Positions 8,801-18,468 of a DNA stretch of 56,623 bases are shown here, in pieces. The notes beneath the pieces were generated by a model. That model was not told the origin of the DNA and searched no databases. It was given only the letters and a program-made list of their open reading frames with translations. Every line of letters begins with the position of its first letter. Positions within the stretch are counted from its first letter, which is position 1. The translations under genes were made by a program, and so were the position numbers. The stretch spans positions 1-56,623 of the forward strand of contig CACWZI010000050.1 in assembly GCA_902765305.1 (NCBI GenBank). Direction: 5' to 3'. Source of the stretch: an uncultured Eubacteriales bacterium (GTDB lineage: Bacteria > Bacillota > Clostridia > Christensenellales > Aristaeellaceae).

Positions 8801-11800
8801 TACGGCCCCGAGGCCGGCATCCCCGCCGGCGCGACCCTGGCGGTTGAGGAGGTCGAGGGCGACTACCTCGAGCAGACCGCCGAGCTGTTGAAGGGTAAGG
8901 AAACCATCACGCTGGCCCGGTTCTTCGACATCACGATCCTGGATGCCGAGGGCAACGCGGTGCAGCCCGCCCAGCCGGTGGAGGTCAAGGCCACCCTGGC
9001 CGAGCAGAGCGCGGACGCCGTGAAGGCCGTCCACTTCGCCGAGGCGGGCCCCGAGATCATCGAGGCCAGCCAGGCGGACGAGACCGTCAGCTTCGACGCC
9101 GCCAGCTTCTCGGTGTACGGCATCGTTTACACCGTGGATTTCCACTACGGCGTGGACGGCCAGACCTACACCTTTACCCTGCCGGGCGGCGGGGCCGTCG
9201 GCATGCGCGAGCTCGCCCCGGCGCTGGGCCTGGTGGCGGACGCCGAGGAAGACGTCGACCTGTTCGTGGAGAACATCGAGCGCGTCGCCTTCTCCGACGA
9301 GAGCCTGGTGAAGGTCGTGCCGGTGGAGATGAACATGACCGTCGGCGCGCTGAAGAAGAAATTCGAGCTGGAATCCGAGGTTTCCGCCGAGCTGACCGAG
9401 GCGCAGCTCGCCGGGCTGAACGACAAGGTGCTCCAGGCCCCCGACTGGGCGCTGGTGTCCCTGAAGCCCTTCAATACCGACGAGACCCTGACCGTCACCA
9501 TGAAGAGCGGCGAGGTGATCACCGTCGCCGTGACCGACGCCCAGCTGACCCGGACCGTCATCACCGCCGGCGGAGAGACCTACAATATCACCGTCACCTA
9601 CGGCGAGGACGCGGAGATTCCCGTGGACGCGGAGTTGAAGGTGCGGGAGATCCTGCCCGGGGACGAGGAGTATGCCAACTACCTGGAGGAGGCCAGAAGG
9701 GCTGCCTCCGGCGAAGCGAGCGCCGAGGCTGACGCAGAGGAAAACGAGCAGCCCGAGGCTGATTACGCCCGCTTCTTCGACATCGAGATCTGGGCCGACG
9801 CGCAGAAGGTCGAGCCCGCCGCCGCCGTGACCGTGGACATCGCCCTGGCCGACGCGCCCCAGACCGGGGAAGAACTGAAGGTCGTTCACTTCGATGAGAA
9901 GGACGGCCCTGTTGTGATGCAGACGGAAGCCGGGGAGGATGAGGAAGCTGAAGCTGAGACCGCGAAGGTGCGGTTCGAGACGGATTCGTTCTCGGTGTAT
10001 GCAGTGATCACCGATCCCAGCAGGCCGGGCGGCATTGTGACGGGAAGAGACGTTACATTCAGCTTTGGGTCTTATTACATGACTGCCAATGCCACCGGTG
10101 GCAGTCCGAACCATCTTGCTTCAACTACAGATGCCAGCCAGGCGGCAAACTGGAGATTTGAATCTGCTTCGGATGGTAAGTATTACATCTATACGATGGT
10201 TAATAACCAGAAGCAGTATTTGTATTTCTCGAAAAACAGTCTGAATACACAAAATGCTCATGTCACACTGAGCAATACGCCAATGGCTTTTGCGGTTGAA
10301 GCGCATAACAGCCAATACACAATAACTGCAAATTCTGACGGCACGGACTATTCTCTGAACGCCTGGGGCGGCGGTGGCTCCGGCTTTGCGGGCTGGTATT
10401 ATAAGAACACGGACAACTGCTATATCAACGTGAATTATGTTAACCCGCTCGCCCAGAATGGCGGCAAGTATATTGTACTGGTCAACTATCCCGACAATTC
10501 GAACGATTACTACATGGTCAACAACGACGCGACGTTGACCAAGGTGGATTATGATCCTTCCACCCACAAGATTTTTGCGGATAACCCCGTTGCCTGGACC
10601 GTTGAGGATAATCACATATTCTTCGACACAGAAGCTACGGGCTATTGGGATAACATGCTGGCGTCCGACTTCTATCGCAGGTATCTGAATCCCGCTTCGG
10701 GCAACGCGCTTACAGAGGAGACCTATGCGGACGTCCAGGCTGGCAGGATGAGCCTGAATAACCCTACCCCCTGGATCGATGACAATGGGGATCGCGTCTA
10801 TCCGTACCAGGTCAACAATCGCGACGGCATGCTGAACCTGACAAAGTATTCGGAATGGAACTACCATATCTGGGCCGGCAACGGTGACGCCTGGCGGAAC
10901 GGCAAGTACTTTGGCGTCATGAAGGATGAGAACGGCGTTCCGATCCGTCTGCTCGGCGCGCAGAGTGGCGACGATGCTGTCAACATACTATTTGCAGACA
11001 CTACCGCCATACCCAAGGAAGAGAATGACAAAATCAGGAACCACCAGGTGGACCACATCGATATTTCCATCTCCGGCGATTCTCAGGTTGAGGTCCCGTT
11101 GGCTTACGGTACCTATTATTACAAGGATGATGAAGGCAATTGGCAGGAATACCATGTACTTTCGGACGTCACACTGACGCTGAAAAATGATGACGTGCGG
11201 ATTACGCCGGAGGATATGAAGCGCGCTACCATCAGGGCGTTTGACAAGGATGGCAATGAGCTGGACGATGCATTTGTCGTTACCGGCTATTCCGCGAACG
11301 CGCATACCCAGTACAGTACGGTCCAGGTTCGTATCGAGGGCCGGTTCAAGGTCGCCAATCTTCCGCCGGTTCCCCAAAGCGAGTGGAACGTCAATAACGA
11401 TACCGTTCGGGCACAGCGCTTGCAGAACAGAATCACCTATATGGTGTCGGCCACCAAGCCCCTGACCTTTGACATGGCGGACCTGGAGCACGGCCAGCTG
11501 TACCAAAAGAACGCGGACGGCACCTATGAAAAGCTGTCGGTCAGTCTGGATATCGAAATGGCGGCGAGCTTCGATTATTGGGATTTGAGAAACGAGTGCC
11601 CGCCGATCAGGGAGATATTCAACGGAAACGTCAACACGGAGCACCGCAACCTCTGGAAGGCCGGCTGCATCGATTCTCTTAACAACAGCGGCATGGACTT
11701 CGTCCTCGGCGGCGACGCGGAAAAGGACAGCGCTGACATCGTTGCCATTGAGATCAACAAGATGATCGTCGATGAGAGCGGCAAGCTGATCAAGCTCAAC

Positions 11801-14800
11801 ACCTCTCAGAAGATCGTCAACAGGATGGAGATCTGGCAGAATGCCGGCGCGAATACCGATTCCGGCAAGGCCAACAGCGTAAAGGACCTGAACGTCGAAC
11901 AGTATAACGACACTTCTCCCGATTACAGCGGCTATACCAAGCTGCGCGAAAAGGACATCGCCGTGAGCCAGGACGGCATGGGCCAGGTCTACGACTACGC
12001 GGTGAAGCCCGGCATGTACTTCATCACCGAGCACAACGACGAAGATAGTCTGCCCCGGACCATCACCGACGCGGACGGCGACGCGTGGCAGTACAAGGAG
12101 ACCTACATCAAAACCGAATATGTGCGCCGCGGCTATGGCGATTACGACAACAAGACGGCGCATCCCAACCCGATGCACTACAGCAAGACCTACACCCTGA
12201 GCGATGCCGCGGATGGCAGCAAGACTTACGCCAGCGCGCCGGAGGTATTGGGCTGGTTCACGCCGGTATCCGGCGAGGACAAGAAGAACGGCTTCCTGGA
12301 ATTCTACGTCTACAATGTCTATGCCAACGGCACCAAGCTGGAGGTTGAAAAGGTCTGGGACACCCAGAACAACCTGCCCGCCGATGGCGCCGAGGTGACG
12401 ATGGAGCTGCGCTATGCCAAGCGCCCGCAGGGCAGCGGCGAGGCGTGGCCGGCATATGACGAATACCTGCCTGTCCGCGGGGAGGATGGCGCAATGGCCG
12501 AGGGCTTTGCCAGCGACCTGACCACCGCGATCTCCCTCACGGCCAGCTCGTCCGACAAGACCAACTGGAAGGGCGCGTTCACCGGCCTGCCCAAGACGAT
12601 CCAGGTTGGCGGGCAGACCTATGAGGTGGACTACTACGCCGTGGAGACCGCCGTGAAGGTCAATGGCGTGGACGTAACCGACCAGTATAAGGCGACCATC
12701 GCCAAGGTCGACGCCGCGGGCGACGATTTCAGCGACGGCAAGGTCACCGTCACCAACGCGATGAGCCCCATGAAGGTGACCAAGAAGTGGTACACCCAGG
12801 ATGGCACGGAGTATACCCCCGTCAGCGCCGCGGACAAGAAGGTCGTGGTCACAGCCCAGGTCTGGAAGCGCGGCACGACCGAGGCGCACAAGGCCAGCTA
12901 TAAAGTCACCGTCAACGCCAAAAAGCAGGGCGATGGCAGCTTTACAGAGCTTTGGAGCGGCTGGGTGAAGCAGGATTCCGCGCTGGTGTTCTCCGTTGGC
13001 GCGAACAAGACCAGCAGCCTGAACAGCAGCAACTGCTCGGTGTCCACCAACGCGCCCATGACGCGAACGGGCAAGCAGGCCATCACCTACGCGGCGGACA
13101 ATACCACCACGAACAAAGCGTTCTACAAGAAGGACGCGAACGTCTACAGGGTCAGGATTACCAATAATACGGACATCAGCGTGACCTTCGAGGACGGCAA
13201 GGTGACGGATTCCGGCATCGGCTGCAGCGTGCTGTCCATGGACGCCGCCGATCAGAGCGGCTACATGGGCGTGACCGACGATGAGAGCAAATTTGCAGAC
13301 GTCACGCTGACCAGCGGAAACGACTGGACCGAGACCTGGGCGGCCAGCGAGCTGGATCCCCGCTACAGCTACTATGTGAAGGTGGACACCATCCGCGAGA
13401 GCAACACCGGCGACCGCTTCGTGCTCACCGGTCCCGTCGTCACCAAGGCGGAGGATGGCACCAACGTCATCTCCCTGGCGAACACCCTGCACAAGGAATA
13501 CGTCCGCCTGGATGTGGAAAAGGACTGGGGCGCGGACAATACCGCCCCGGCTAACACCGAGGTCACGCTGGACCTGTATTATTACGCCCGTAAGATTCGC
13601 ACCGCCAGCGACGCGTTGCCCGCAGAGCAGATTCTCGACTGGCCGGTTGTCGTCGAATTTGGCGATGAGGCCTATAAGCCCGTGGCGGGGGATCCCCTGT
13701 TTGCGGACGAGACGCTGGACGCCACCCAGCTCATCCTCAAGGGCGACGAGGCCCAGGCCTGGGAGGGCGCCTTCGAGCAGCTGCCCAAGACCGTCGTGGA
13801 TGCCGAGGGCAATGTCTACGAGGTGGACTATGCCGTTCGAGAGACCTCTGTCGTGGAGCTGGTGGAAGACGCGAACGCGCCCGGCGGGATCAGAAGGGTG
13901 GATGTGACGGGCAAGTTCTCGAAGGTCCACACCAAGACCCGGGCCACCGAGGAAGAGGCCGACGAGGGCCAGAACGGCACGGCGAAGGTGACCAACACCC
14001 GCGAAAAGGTGCAGGTCACTGTCAAGAAGCAGTGGCAGCCCGTGCCCACGGAGCCGGAGGCCAGCGTCACCGTCGAGCTGCACCGCTACGCGAAGAAGAC
14101 CAGGGGCTCCGTGGTGCTGACCCTGACCACGCCGGATGATCAGCCCCTCGAGCATGTGCTGATATACCTTTGGAAGGACGGAGAGCCCACCACCATAACC
14201 GCGTATACCGACGCCAATGGCCAGGTGTCCTTCACCGGGCTGGAGCCGGGTGAATACAAGCTGCGTGAGATCGTACCGGACGGCTATCAAGCACAAAATG
14301 AATTCTCTGAAGAATGGACTGTGACGGAGTCGACGGACCAGCAGGAGAAGCACATCCACATGGTCAATACCGCGACCAAGCCGGTCGGCGCATTCACCCT
14401 CTACCTGAGGGACCAGGTCACCGGCGAGCCGATCAAGGGCGCGACCTTCGACCTGTACAAGGACGAAAGAGTATTCAAGAGCGGCCTCACCACCGACATC
14501 GAGGGCCGGATCTTCGAGAATAACCTGGACTCCGGCACCTATCAGTTCAAGCAGCGGAACGTCGCCTCCGACGCGTACATGATTGCAACGATGGCCGACA
14601 GCGACACCTTCACCGTGGGCACCGAATCGGGCAAGTACACCGGAACGGTTGAGGTGACCAACAGGAAGCAATCCAGGGGTTCGGTGACGCTGAAGCTGAC
14701 CGATCCTTCCGGCAACCCGCTGCAGGGCGGCAGATTCGCGCTGTACCTGAATGGCAACTGTACTTTTGACAATTATTTCACCGACGCAAACGGCGAGATA

Positions 14801-17800
14801 AAGATCGACGGTGATCTGGTCGCCGGCAGCTACCGCTTTGAGCAGGTTTCCGCGCCCTCCGGCTACGACAGGACGACGGACGAGTTTACCTTTGTCATGC
14901 CCGACAACGGCAGGACGGACAATGTGTTTGCCCTGACTGCCGTCAACAGGGTGCACGAGGAGACCGGCAACGTCTCCATCAAGCTGTGGACGAAGGACGG
15001 CCTGACAAACGCCTATAGCTGGAAGGGATTCCGCGAGACCGAGGGCCTGATGGCCAACACGACGTATACCTTCTCTGCGGAGATCACGAACGGCCTGTAT
15101 CCCGATCGCCTGTGGCTCTACGTGATGGAGGGCGACATCGATCCCAATGGCACCAAGCTCAGCGGGACGGGTACGGCTGCGGACCAGCTGCCCGGTCATT
15201 CCTGGACGCCCAAGGCCACCACGGAGGCGAATTCCTCCGGCACGCTCAGGTTCTCATTCACGCCGTCCCATGACGGACACTACAACCTGGTGCTGGTCAC
15301 CGACAGCGGCAACCAGTTCATCGAATCGTTTGTCAAGGTGGAAACGCTCAGCAGCAACTCCGGGCTCATGGCTGCGCGTCCCCGCATGGCGGTGAACATG
15401 ACCCCTGCGGCGCGTGCGCCACGGATGGCCGCCAACGGCGATAGCATGACGCTCGCGAGCAATGAAAGCGCATCCAACGTGACCACCGCTTCCCCGGCGT
15501 CCGCGCCCGAGGGCTACATGGAGGATTCCACGTTCCAGGTCAAGAGCTACACGCTCACCAATAAGGACGCCAATTGGCAGCACACCTTCGACGCCGAGGA
15601 CAAGTACGACGGCCAGGGCAATCCCTACTACTACTATGTGGTTGAGACAGCCTGCAGCCTGGATTACTACGATCTCACGTCCTACAGCGGCGATCCGATA
15701 TCCGAACAGGATGGCGTCGTCACGATCACCAACGAGGCCAAACGCGGCAGCCTGACGCTGACCAAGACCCTGGCCGGCACCACGCCCACCGGCGAGACGG
15801 ACAAGTCCTTCACCTTCACCATCGCGTTCACCGGGGACAAGGCCGCTGATATGGCGGGCAAGACCTACAGCGCCACCGGCGCGGTGAGCAGTGTATCCGT
15901 GGATGGCGACAGAAAGGCCACCGTCACGCTGAAGGGCGGCGAGTCCGTCACACTGGAGAACCTGCCCTACGGGGTGGACTATTCCGTCACCGAGGCGGAG
16001 GACCCCGCCTACGAACAGACAGGCAGCACCAACACCAACGGCACCGTGGTGAAAACCACCAACGCCAGCATCGAAAATACCCGCGTGGTCGGCCAGATCG
16101 ACGTCACCAAGACCGTAAAGACGAACGGTGGAGTCGATTCCACGGCCAACGGAAAGAGGTTCTGGGTCGGAATATTCAGCGACGCGGCGGGAACCACCCG
16201 CGTGGCCGGGCAGGATGACAAGTCGATCACCATCGAGGAAAACGGCACCGGCAGCACCAGCTTTACCAATCTGCCCGTGGGCACCTACTACGTGTATGAG
16301 CTGACGGCGGAAAATGGAAGCGCGGTCACCGGTTCAAGCGCGACCATCGGCGGCGTGGAATACAGCGTCACCACCGACAACAGCGGCGCGGTGATTACCA
16401 AGGCCAATCGCACAGGCAACACCAGCATCACGAACAACCAGACGCAAAAAGGCTCTCTGACCGTCAATAAGGTGACCCTGTACAACGAACAACCTGACGA
16501 CCTGGTTGAGGGCAAGAAGATCAAGATCGGCCTGTACAAGGTGGACGACGGGAATGAGGCACATGTCGGGACGCAGGAGATCACCCTGGGCGCCAACGGT
16601 ACCGGCGAGACAGCCTTCCAGGAGCTGGTTTACGGCACCTACAAGGTCTACGAGCTGGATGACAGCGGCAATAAGGTGACCGGCGACAACGCGACGATCA
16701 ACCAGGTTGTGTACACCGTGACCGGCAGCGGGACAAGCAGAACCATTGATCACGAAACGAGGAATGAATCGGTCACCATCACCAACAAGACCGAGGAGAA
16801 GGGCAGCCTGGAGGTCACCAAGGAAATCCGGGTGGACGGCGCGAAAGCCAACCTCAGCGGCAGCTTCAAGGTGGCGCTGTACCAGGTGACCAGCACCGAA
16901 CCCAACGAAGAAGAGACCTTGGTTGACGAACCGAAGGAAATCACCGTTACTGACGGCACGTCCACCACGGCGAAATTTGAAAACCTGGAAATCGGCGGCA
17001 CCTACAGGGTCTACGAGGTCAGGGAGAACGGCGCCGGAGTGGAGAAGGTTGGCGAACGGCTCGGCCAGTACGCGGTCAGCTATGTGAGCCAGACCGTGAC
17101 CATTCCCCGCGGCGTCGGCAAGGATGTGACCGGCACGAAGGTGGCCAACAACATCGAGACCAAGAGCGTAGAGGTCGATAAGAAGTGGTTCCGGCCGGAC
17201 GGCACTGAGATCGAGAATATCCAGAACGCCAGCATCGTTGTCCAGTTGAAGAAGGGCAATGATGTCGTTGCGCAGGATGCGGAAGGCCATGTGTTTGGCA
17301 CAGAGGGCGCGGTGACCCTGCCCGTCGAAGGCAGCTGGAGCTACACATGGGCGAAGCTGCCGAAGTACGATGAGAACGGAAAAGAGATCGTGTATACGGT
17401 GGTAGAGACCTCCGCGAAGCTGGACAACAACGAGCTGTTGACCGAAGGAGCTGAGGCCACCCAGGATACGGATCCGAACCGGGCGAACGTGTTCCACCTG
17501 AGAAACACCCTGCCCACCACGGACATCTCCGTCACCAAGCTGTGGAAGCAAAGCACAGGCAGCAACGAAGACCGGGTATTCTCCCAGTCGAAGGAGATCA
17601 ATTTCACGCTCTATCAGAAGCTCGGAACAGCCAATGGAGAGATCTACAAGGAGAATAACGCGGCGATTGTGGGCAAGGTGACCTACACACCTGCCGCCAA
17701 CGGGAATCCCGCTTCTTGGTCTGTATGGAAGCGCGACAAGCTGCCCAGGTTTGTCTACGACGAGACCAGCCAAACCTGGAGCGCGGCTTCCTACTACGTG

Positions 17801-18454
17801 GTGGAAGCCACCCTCACTGGCGTGAATACCACCTATCAAAAGGGCGACGGAGAGGCTGTGAATACGGCGGAAGGCGCGGTGGTGGCGGATGACGATACCG
17901 GCGAGAACCGGACGGTCACGATCATCAACGAGGATATCCCGGTCAATCTGAATATAATCAAGGTGGATTCGAACGGCATGACCAAGGCGCTGTCCGGGGC
18001 CGGGTTCGAGCTGTGCCGCGTGAATGAAACGAACGCGAGCATCATATCGGAAACCACGGTCAAAGCTTCGACGAATGGCGCGAATGGCCTGACTGGCGAC
18101 GACGGCAAAGCCTGGTTCAAGGGTCTCGTCTCCGGCTACTACAAGGTCACGGAGACCCAGGTGCCGGCGGGATACATACTGACCAGCAGCCGCGAGTTCT
18201 ACATCAGGGTCGACATCGGCGCGGACCAGCCCGTTTCGCTGGTGAACTGGACCGGTCAGGGATGGACGCAAAAGGGTTACGATGCCAAGCTCACCTTTGA
18301 CGCAACGACCAAAACGGCGACCGTCGGCAACGACGCCGGCGCGAAGCTGCCCTCCACCGGCGGCAGCGGTACGACGCTGTACCACATGCTCGGCACCCTG
18401 CTGATGCTGGGCGCGGCGGTACTGCTGGTCGTGAAGAAGCGCATGCAGGCCTGA
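5894..18454 (+). CDS. Giant LPXTG-anchored adhesin with Cna-B repeats
   Basis: A 4186-residue cell-wall surface protein. A basic N-terminus with one hydrophobic segment (about 23-38) is followed by two Cys/His clusters, CGYPEEHFHTPDC (51-63) and CGRHEHIHTDAC (71-82), a motif I recall from other large clostridial surface proteins. Residues about 250-650 are a Glu/Pro/Gln-rich stalk of EEQPAE-type repeats. About 755-1375 holds three or more related modules with FDI...GN and SVYAV signatures. About 1376-2140 is a large domain with Tyr/Asn/Trp-rich sequence and less G+C-rich DNA. About 2146-4140 is a long array of Cna-B/SpaA-type modules (VEKVWD, VTKKW, GYDA-like edges) that usually form Lys-Asn isopeptide bonds. 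The C-terminus is LPSTGG at 4152, a hydrophobic helix and KKRMQA: a sortase signal. No sortase gene lies in the window. Confidence 0.9.
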   Translation: MNNNPLNSIVRSARKKRILKRTLSMLCVVVLLFTMHTLRRDANTLERIPMCGYPEEHFHTPDCYDGDALVCGRHEHIHTDACYQESPEIELGAADLDIQGDAIVDPGLADQGLELSLSDMDNALEIEDVTPGLASNESEERAFSFTLGQEAMLSGIIRALSLEIDFADIVDVGIVDDEETENDLIGIEKTGDDYRIWARKDFDRMQLALILADDILVIELLDGVAAPVVDIAPEGDIAITGDDTPVAEAAPVVEDTPAVEETHEVEQTPEVDDVPEVDDVPAVDDVPALDDVSVEDLEPAEAVAPVTEEPTEVVDEVGEDAAPAGDEQPTEQEQTEVDAEQEGETAPMEDEQGEEAAIPAGDDQTEEESASIEAIVVEAQPAEEGEEVAEQTEAQSEAQPTEEGEIAVEQGEEEVIEAQPEEEGEIAEQGEEGVIEAQPAEEGEVVVEQGEEEVIEAQPEEEQPEEEQPVEEGEAAVEQGEEAVVEEQPAEEEQPAEEEQPAEEEQSAEEEQPAEEEQPIEEEQPAEEEQPEEEQPAEEQSEEEQPEEEQPTEEEQPAEEEQPAEEQSEEEQAEEEQPAEEEQLAEEEQPAEEQPEEELPEEEQPDEAEPTAGEEEAAGIGEETDDGEAEAQEEAGDAGDGESTEGEGAAEQPVITATVDLSGVTEYPLSLNALLAEAAPEVEAPAEDALAENAGEPAEDAAEETEAAAADAEPAEAAVWHIEYDEAVLSIEEAEGDYLVTPLQRFEATEITVDNGSRYALTLVNCALPEEEEAAEAPVIAYPAQDFEGRTEYVAVAVSAPEGAFPEGTTMAVADVEDEKTLTDIEDTVSEEFVEVKRVHAVDITFTDAEGNEIEPLLPISVVMRVEEKEQQQEAVVVHVDDAGETEVVESQSEAPAGETEVKVEMPATEAPAEEAAEGEAQEGEATESEESSVGFEADTFSVYAVVITETIETKYIDAEGATWNISVGYGPEAGIPAGATLAVEEVEGDYLEQTAELLKGKETITLARFFDITILDAEGNAVQPAQPVEVKATLAEQSADAVKAVHFAEAGPEIIEASQADETVSFDAASFSVYGIVYTVDFHYGVDGQTYTFTLPGGGAVGMRELAPALGLVADAEEDVDLFVENIERVAFSDESLVKVVPVEMNMTVGALKKKFELESEVSAELTEAQLAGLNDKVLQAPDWALVSLKPFNTDETLTVTMKSGEVITVAVTDAQLTRTVITAGGETYNITVTYGEDAEIPVDAELKVREILPGDEEYANYLEEARRAASGEASAEADAEENEQPEADYARFFDIEIWADAQKVEPAAAVTVDIALADAPQTGEELKVVHFDEKDGPVVMQTEAGEDEEAEAETAKVRFETDSFSVYAVITDPSRPGGIVTGRDVTFSFGSYYMTANATGGSPNHLASTTDASQAANWRFESASDGKYYIYTMVNNQKQYLYFSKNSLNTQNAHVTLSNTPMAFAVEAHNSQYTITANSDGTDYSLNAWGGGGSGFAGWYYKNTDNCYINVNYVNPLAQNGGKYIVLVNYPDNSNDYYMVNNDATLTKVDYDPSTHKIFADNPVAWTVEDNHIFFDTEATGYWDNMLASDFYRRYLNPASGNALTEETYADVQAGRMSLNNPTPWIDDNGDRVYPYQVNNRDGMLNLTKYSEWNYHIWAGNGDAWRNGKYFGVMKDENGVPIRLLGAQSGDDAVNILFADTTAIPKEENDKIRNHQVDHIDISISGDSQVEVPLAYGTYYYKDDEGNWQEYHVLSDVTLTLKNDDVRITPEDMKRATIRAFDKDGNELDDAFVVTGYSANAHTQYSTVQVRIEGRFKVANLPPVPQSEWNVNNDTVRAQRLQNRITYMVSATKPLTFDMADLEHGQLYQKNADGTYEKLSVSLDIEMAASFDYWDLRNECPPIREIFNGNVNTEHRNLWKAGCIDSLNNSGMDFVLGGDAEKDSADIVAIEINKMIVDESGKLIKLNTSQKIVNRMEIWQNAGANTDSGKANSVKDLNVEQYNDTSPDYSGYTKLREKDIAVSQDGMGQVYDYAVKPGMYFITEHNDEDSLPRTITDADGDAWQYKETYIKTEYVRRGYGDYDNKTAHPNPMHYSKTYTLSDAADGSKTYASAPEVLGWFTPVSGEDKKNGFLEFYVYNVYANGTKLEVEKVWDTQNNLPADGAEVTMELRYAKRPQGSGEAWPAYDEYLPVRGEDGAMAEGFASDLTTAISLTASSSDKTNWKGAFTGLPKTIQVGGQTYEVDYYAVETAVKVNGVDVTDQYKATIAKVDAAGDDFSDGKVTVTNAMSPMKVTKKWYTQDGTEYTPVSAADKKVVVTAQVWKRGTTEAHKASYKVTVNAKKQGDGSFTELWSGWVKQDSALVFSVGANKTSSLNSSNCSVSTNAPMTRTGKQAITYAADNTTTNKAFYKKDANVYRVRITNNTDISVTFEDGKVTDSGIGCSVLSMDAADQSGYMGVTDDESKFADVTLTSGNDWTETWAASELDPRYSYYVKVDTIRESNTGDRFVLTGPVVTKAEDGTNVISLANTLHKEYVRLDVEKDWGADNTAPANTEVTLDLYYYARKIRTASDALPAEQILDWPVVVEFGDEAYKPVAGDPLFADETLDATQLILKGDEAQAWEGAFEQLPKTVVDAEGNVYEVDYAVRETSVVELVEDANAPGGIRRVDVTGKFSKVHTKTRATEEEADEGQNGTAKVTNTREKVQVTVKKQWQPVPTEPEASVTVELHRYAKKTRGSVVLTLTTPDDQPLEHVLIYLWKDGEPTTITAYTDANGQVSFTGLEPGEYKLREIVPDGYQAQNEFSEEWTVTESTDQQEKHIHMVNTATKPVGAFTLYLRDQVTGEPIKGATFDLYKDERVFKSGLTTDIEGRIFENNLDSGTYQFKQRNVASDAYMIATMADSDTFTVGTESGKYTGTVEVTNRKQSRGSVTLKLTDPSGNPLQGGRFALYLNGNCTFDNYFTDANGEIKIDGDLVAGSYRFEQVSAPSGYDRTTDEFTFVMPDNGRTDNVFALTAVNRVHEETGNVSIKLWTKDGLTNAYSWKGFRETEGLMANTTYTFSAEITNGLYPDRLWLYVMEGDIDPNGTKLSGTGTAADQLPGHSWTPKATTEANSSGTLRFSFTPSHDGHYNLVLVTDSGNQFIESFVKVETLSSNSGLMAARPRMAVNMTPAARAPRMAANGDSMTLASNESASNVTTASPASAPEGYMEDSTFQVKSYTLTNKDANWQHTFDAEDKYDGQGNPYYYYVVETACSLDYYDLTSYSGDPISEQDGVVTITNEAKRGSLTLTKTLAGTTPTGETDKSFTFTIAFTGDKAADMAGKTYSATGAVSSVSVDGDRKATVTLKGGESVTLENLPYGVDYSVTEAEDPAYEQTGSTNTNGTVVKTTNASIENTRVVGQIDVTKTVKTNGGVDSTANGKRFWVGIFSDAAGTTRVAGQDDKSITIEENGTGSTSFTNLPVGTYYVYELTAENGSAVTGSSATIGGVEYSVTTDNSGAVITKANRTGNTSITNNQTQKGSLTVNKVTLYNEQPDDLVEGKKIKIGLYKVDDGNEAHVGTQEITLGANGTGETAFQELVYGTYKVYELDDSGNKVTGDNATINQVVYTVTGSGTSRTIDHETRNESVTITNKTEEKGSLEVTKEIRVDGAKANLSGSFKVALYQVTSTEPNEEETLVDEPKEITVTDGTSTTAKFENLEIGGTYRVYEVRENGAGVEKVGERLGQYAVSYVSQTVTIPRGVGKDVTGTKVANNIETKSVEVDKKWFRPDGTEIENIQNASIVVQLKKGNDVVAQDAEGHVFGTEGAVTLPVEGSWSYTWAKLPKYDENGKEIVYTVVETSAKLDNNELLTEGAEATQDTDPNRANVFHLRNTLPTTDISVTKLWKQSTGSNEDRVFSQSKEINFTLYQKLGTANGEIYKENNAAIVGKVTYTPAANGNPASWSVWKRDKLPRFVYDETSQTWSAASYYVVEATLTGVNTTYQKGDGEAVNTAEGAVVADDDTGENRTVTIINEDIPVNLNIIKVDSNGMTKALSGAGFELCRVNETNASIISETTVKASTNGANGLTGDDGKAWFKGLVSGYYKVTETQVPAGYILTSSREFYIRVDIGADQPVSLVNWTGQGWTQKGYDAKLTFDATTKTATVGNDAGAKLPSTGGSGTTLYHMLGTLLMLGAAVLLVVKKRMQA
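7340..7690 (+). repeat. Degenerate 18-bp tandem repeats encoding the adhesin stalk
   Basis: Inside the adhesin gene, units close to CCCGCCGAGGAGGAGCAG repeat about twenty times with point changes, encoding PAEEEQ hexapeptides. Such arrays can change length by slippage in steps of 18 bases without losing frame. Confidence 0.85.
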
Positions 18455-18468
18455 AGCGGGGGGTTACC

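Noticed and set aside
5765-15199. Very long minus-strand open frames (up to 1449 codons) opposite the adhesin gene
   Set aside because: They are antisense shadows of a G+C-rich, Glu/Ala-rich coding strand. Their products are low-complexity Gly/Leu/Arg/His sequence without domains, and the plus-strand gene has clear domains, signal and LPXTG.
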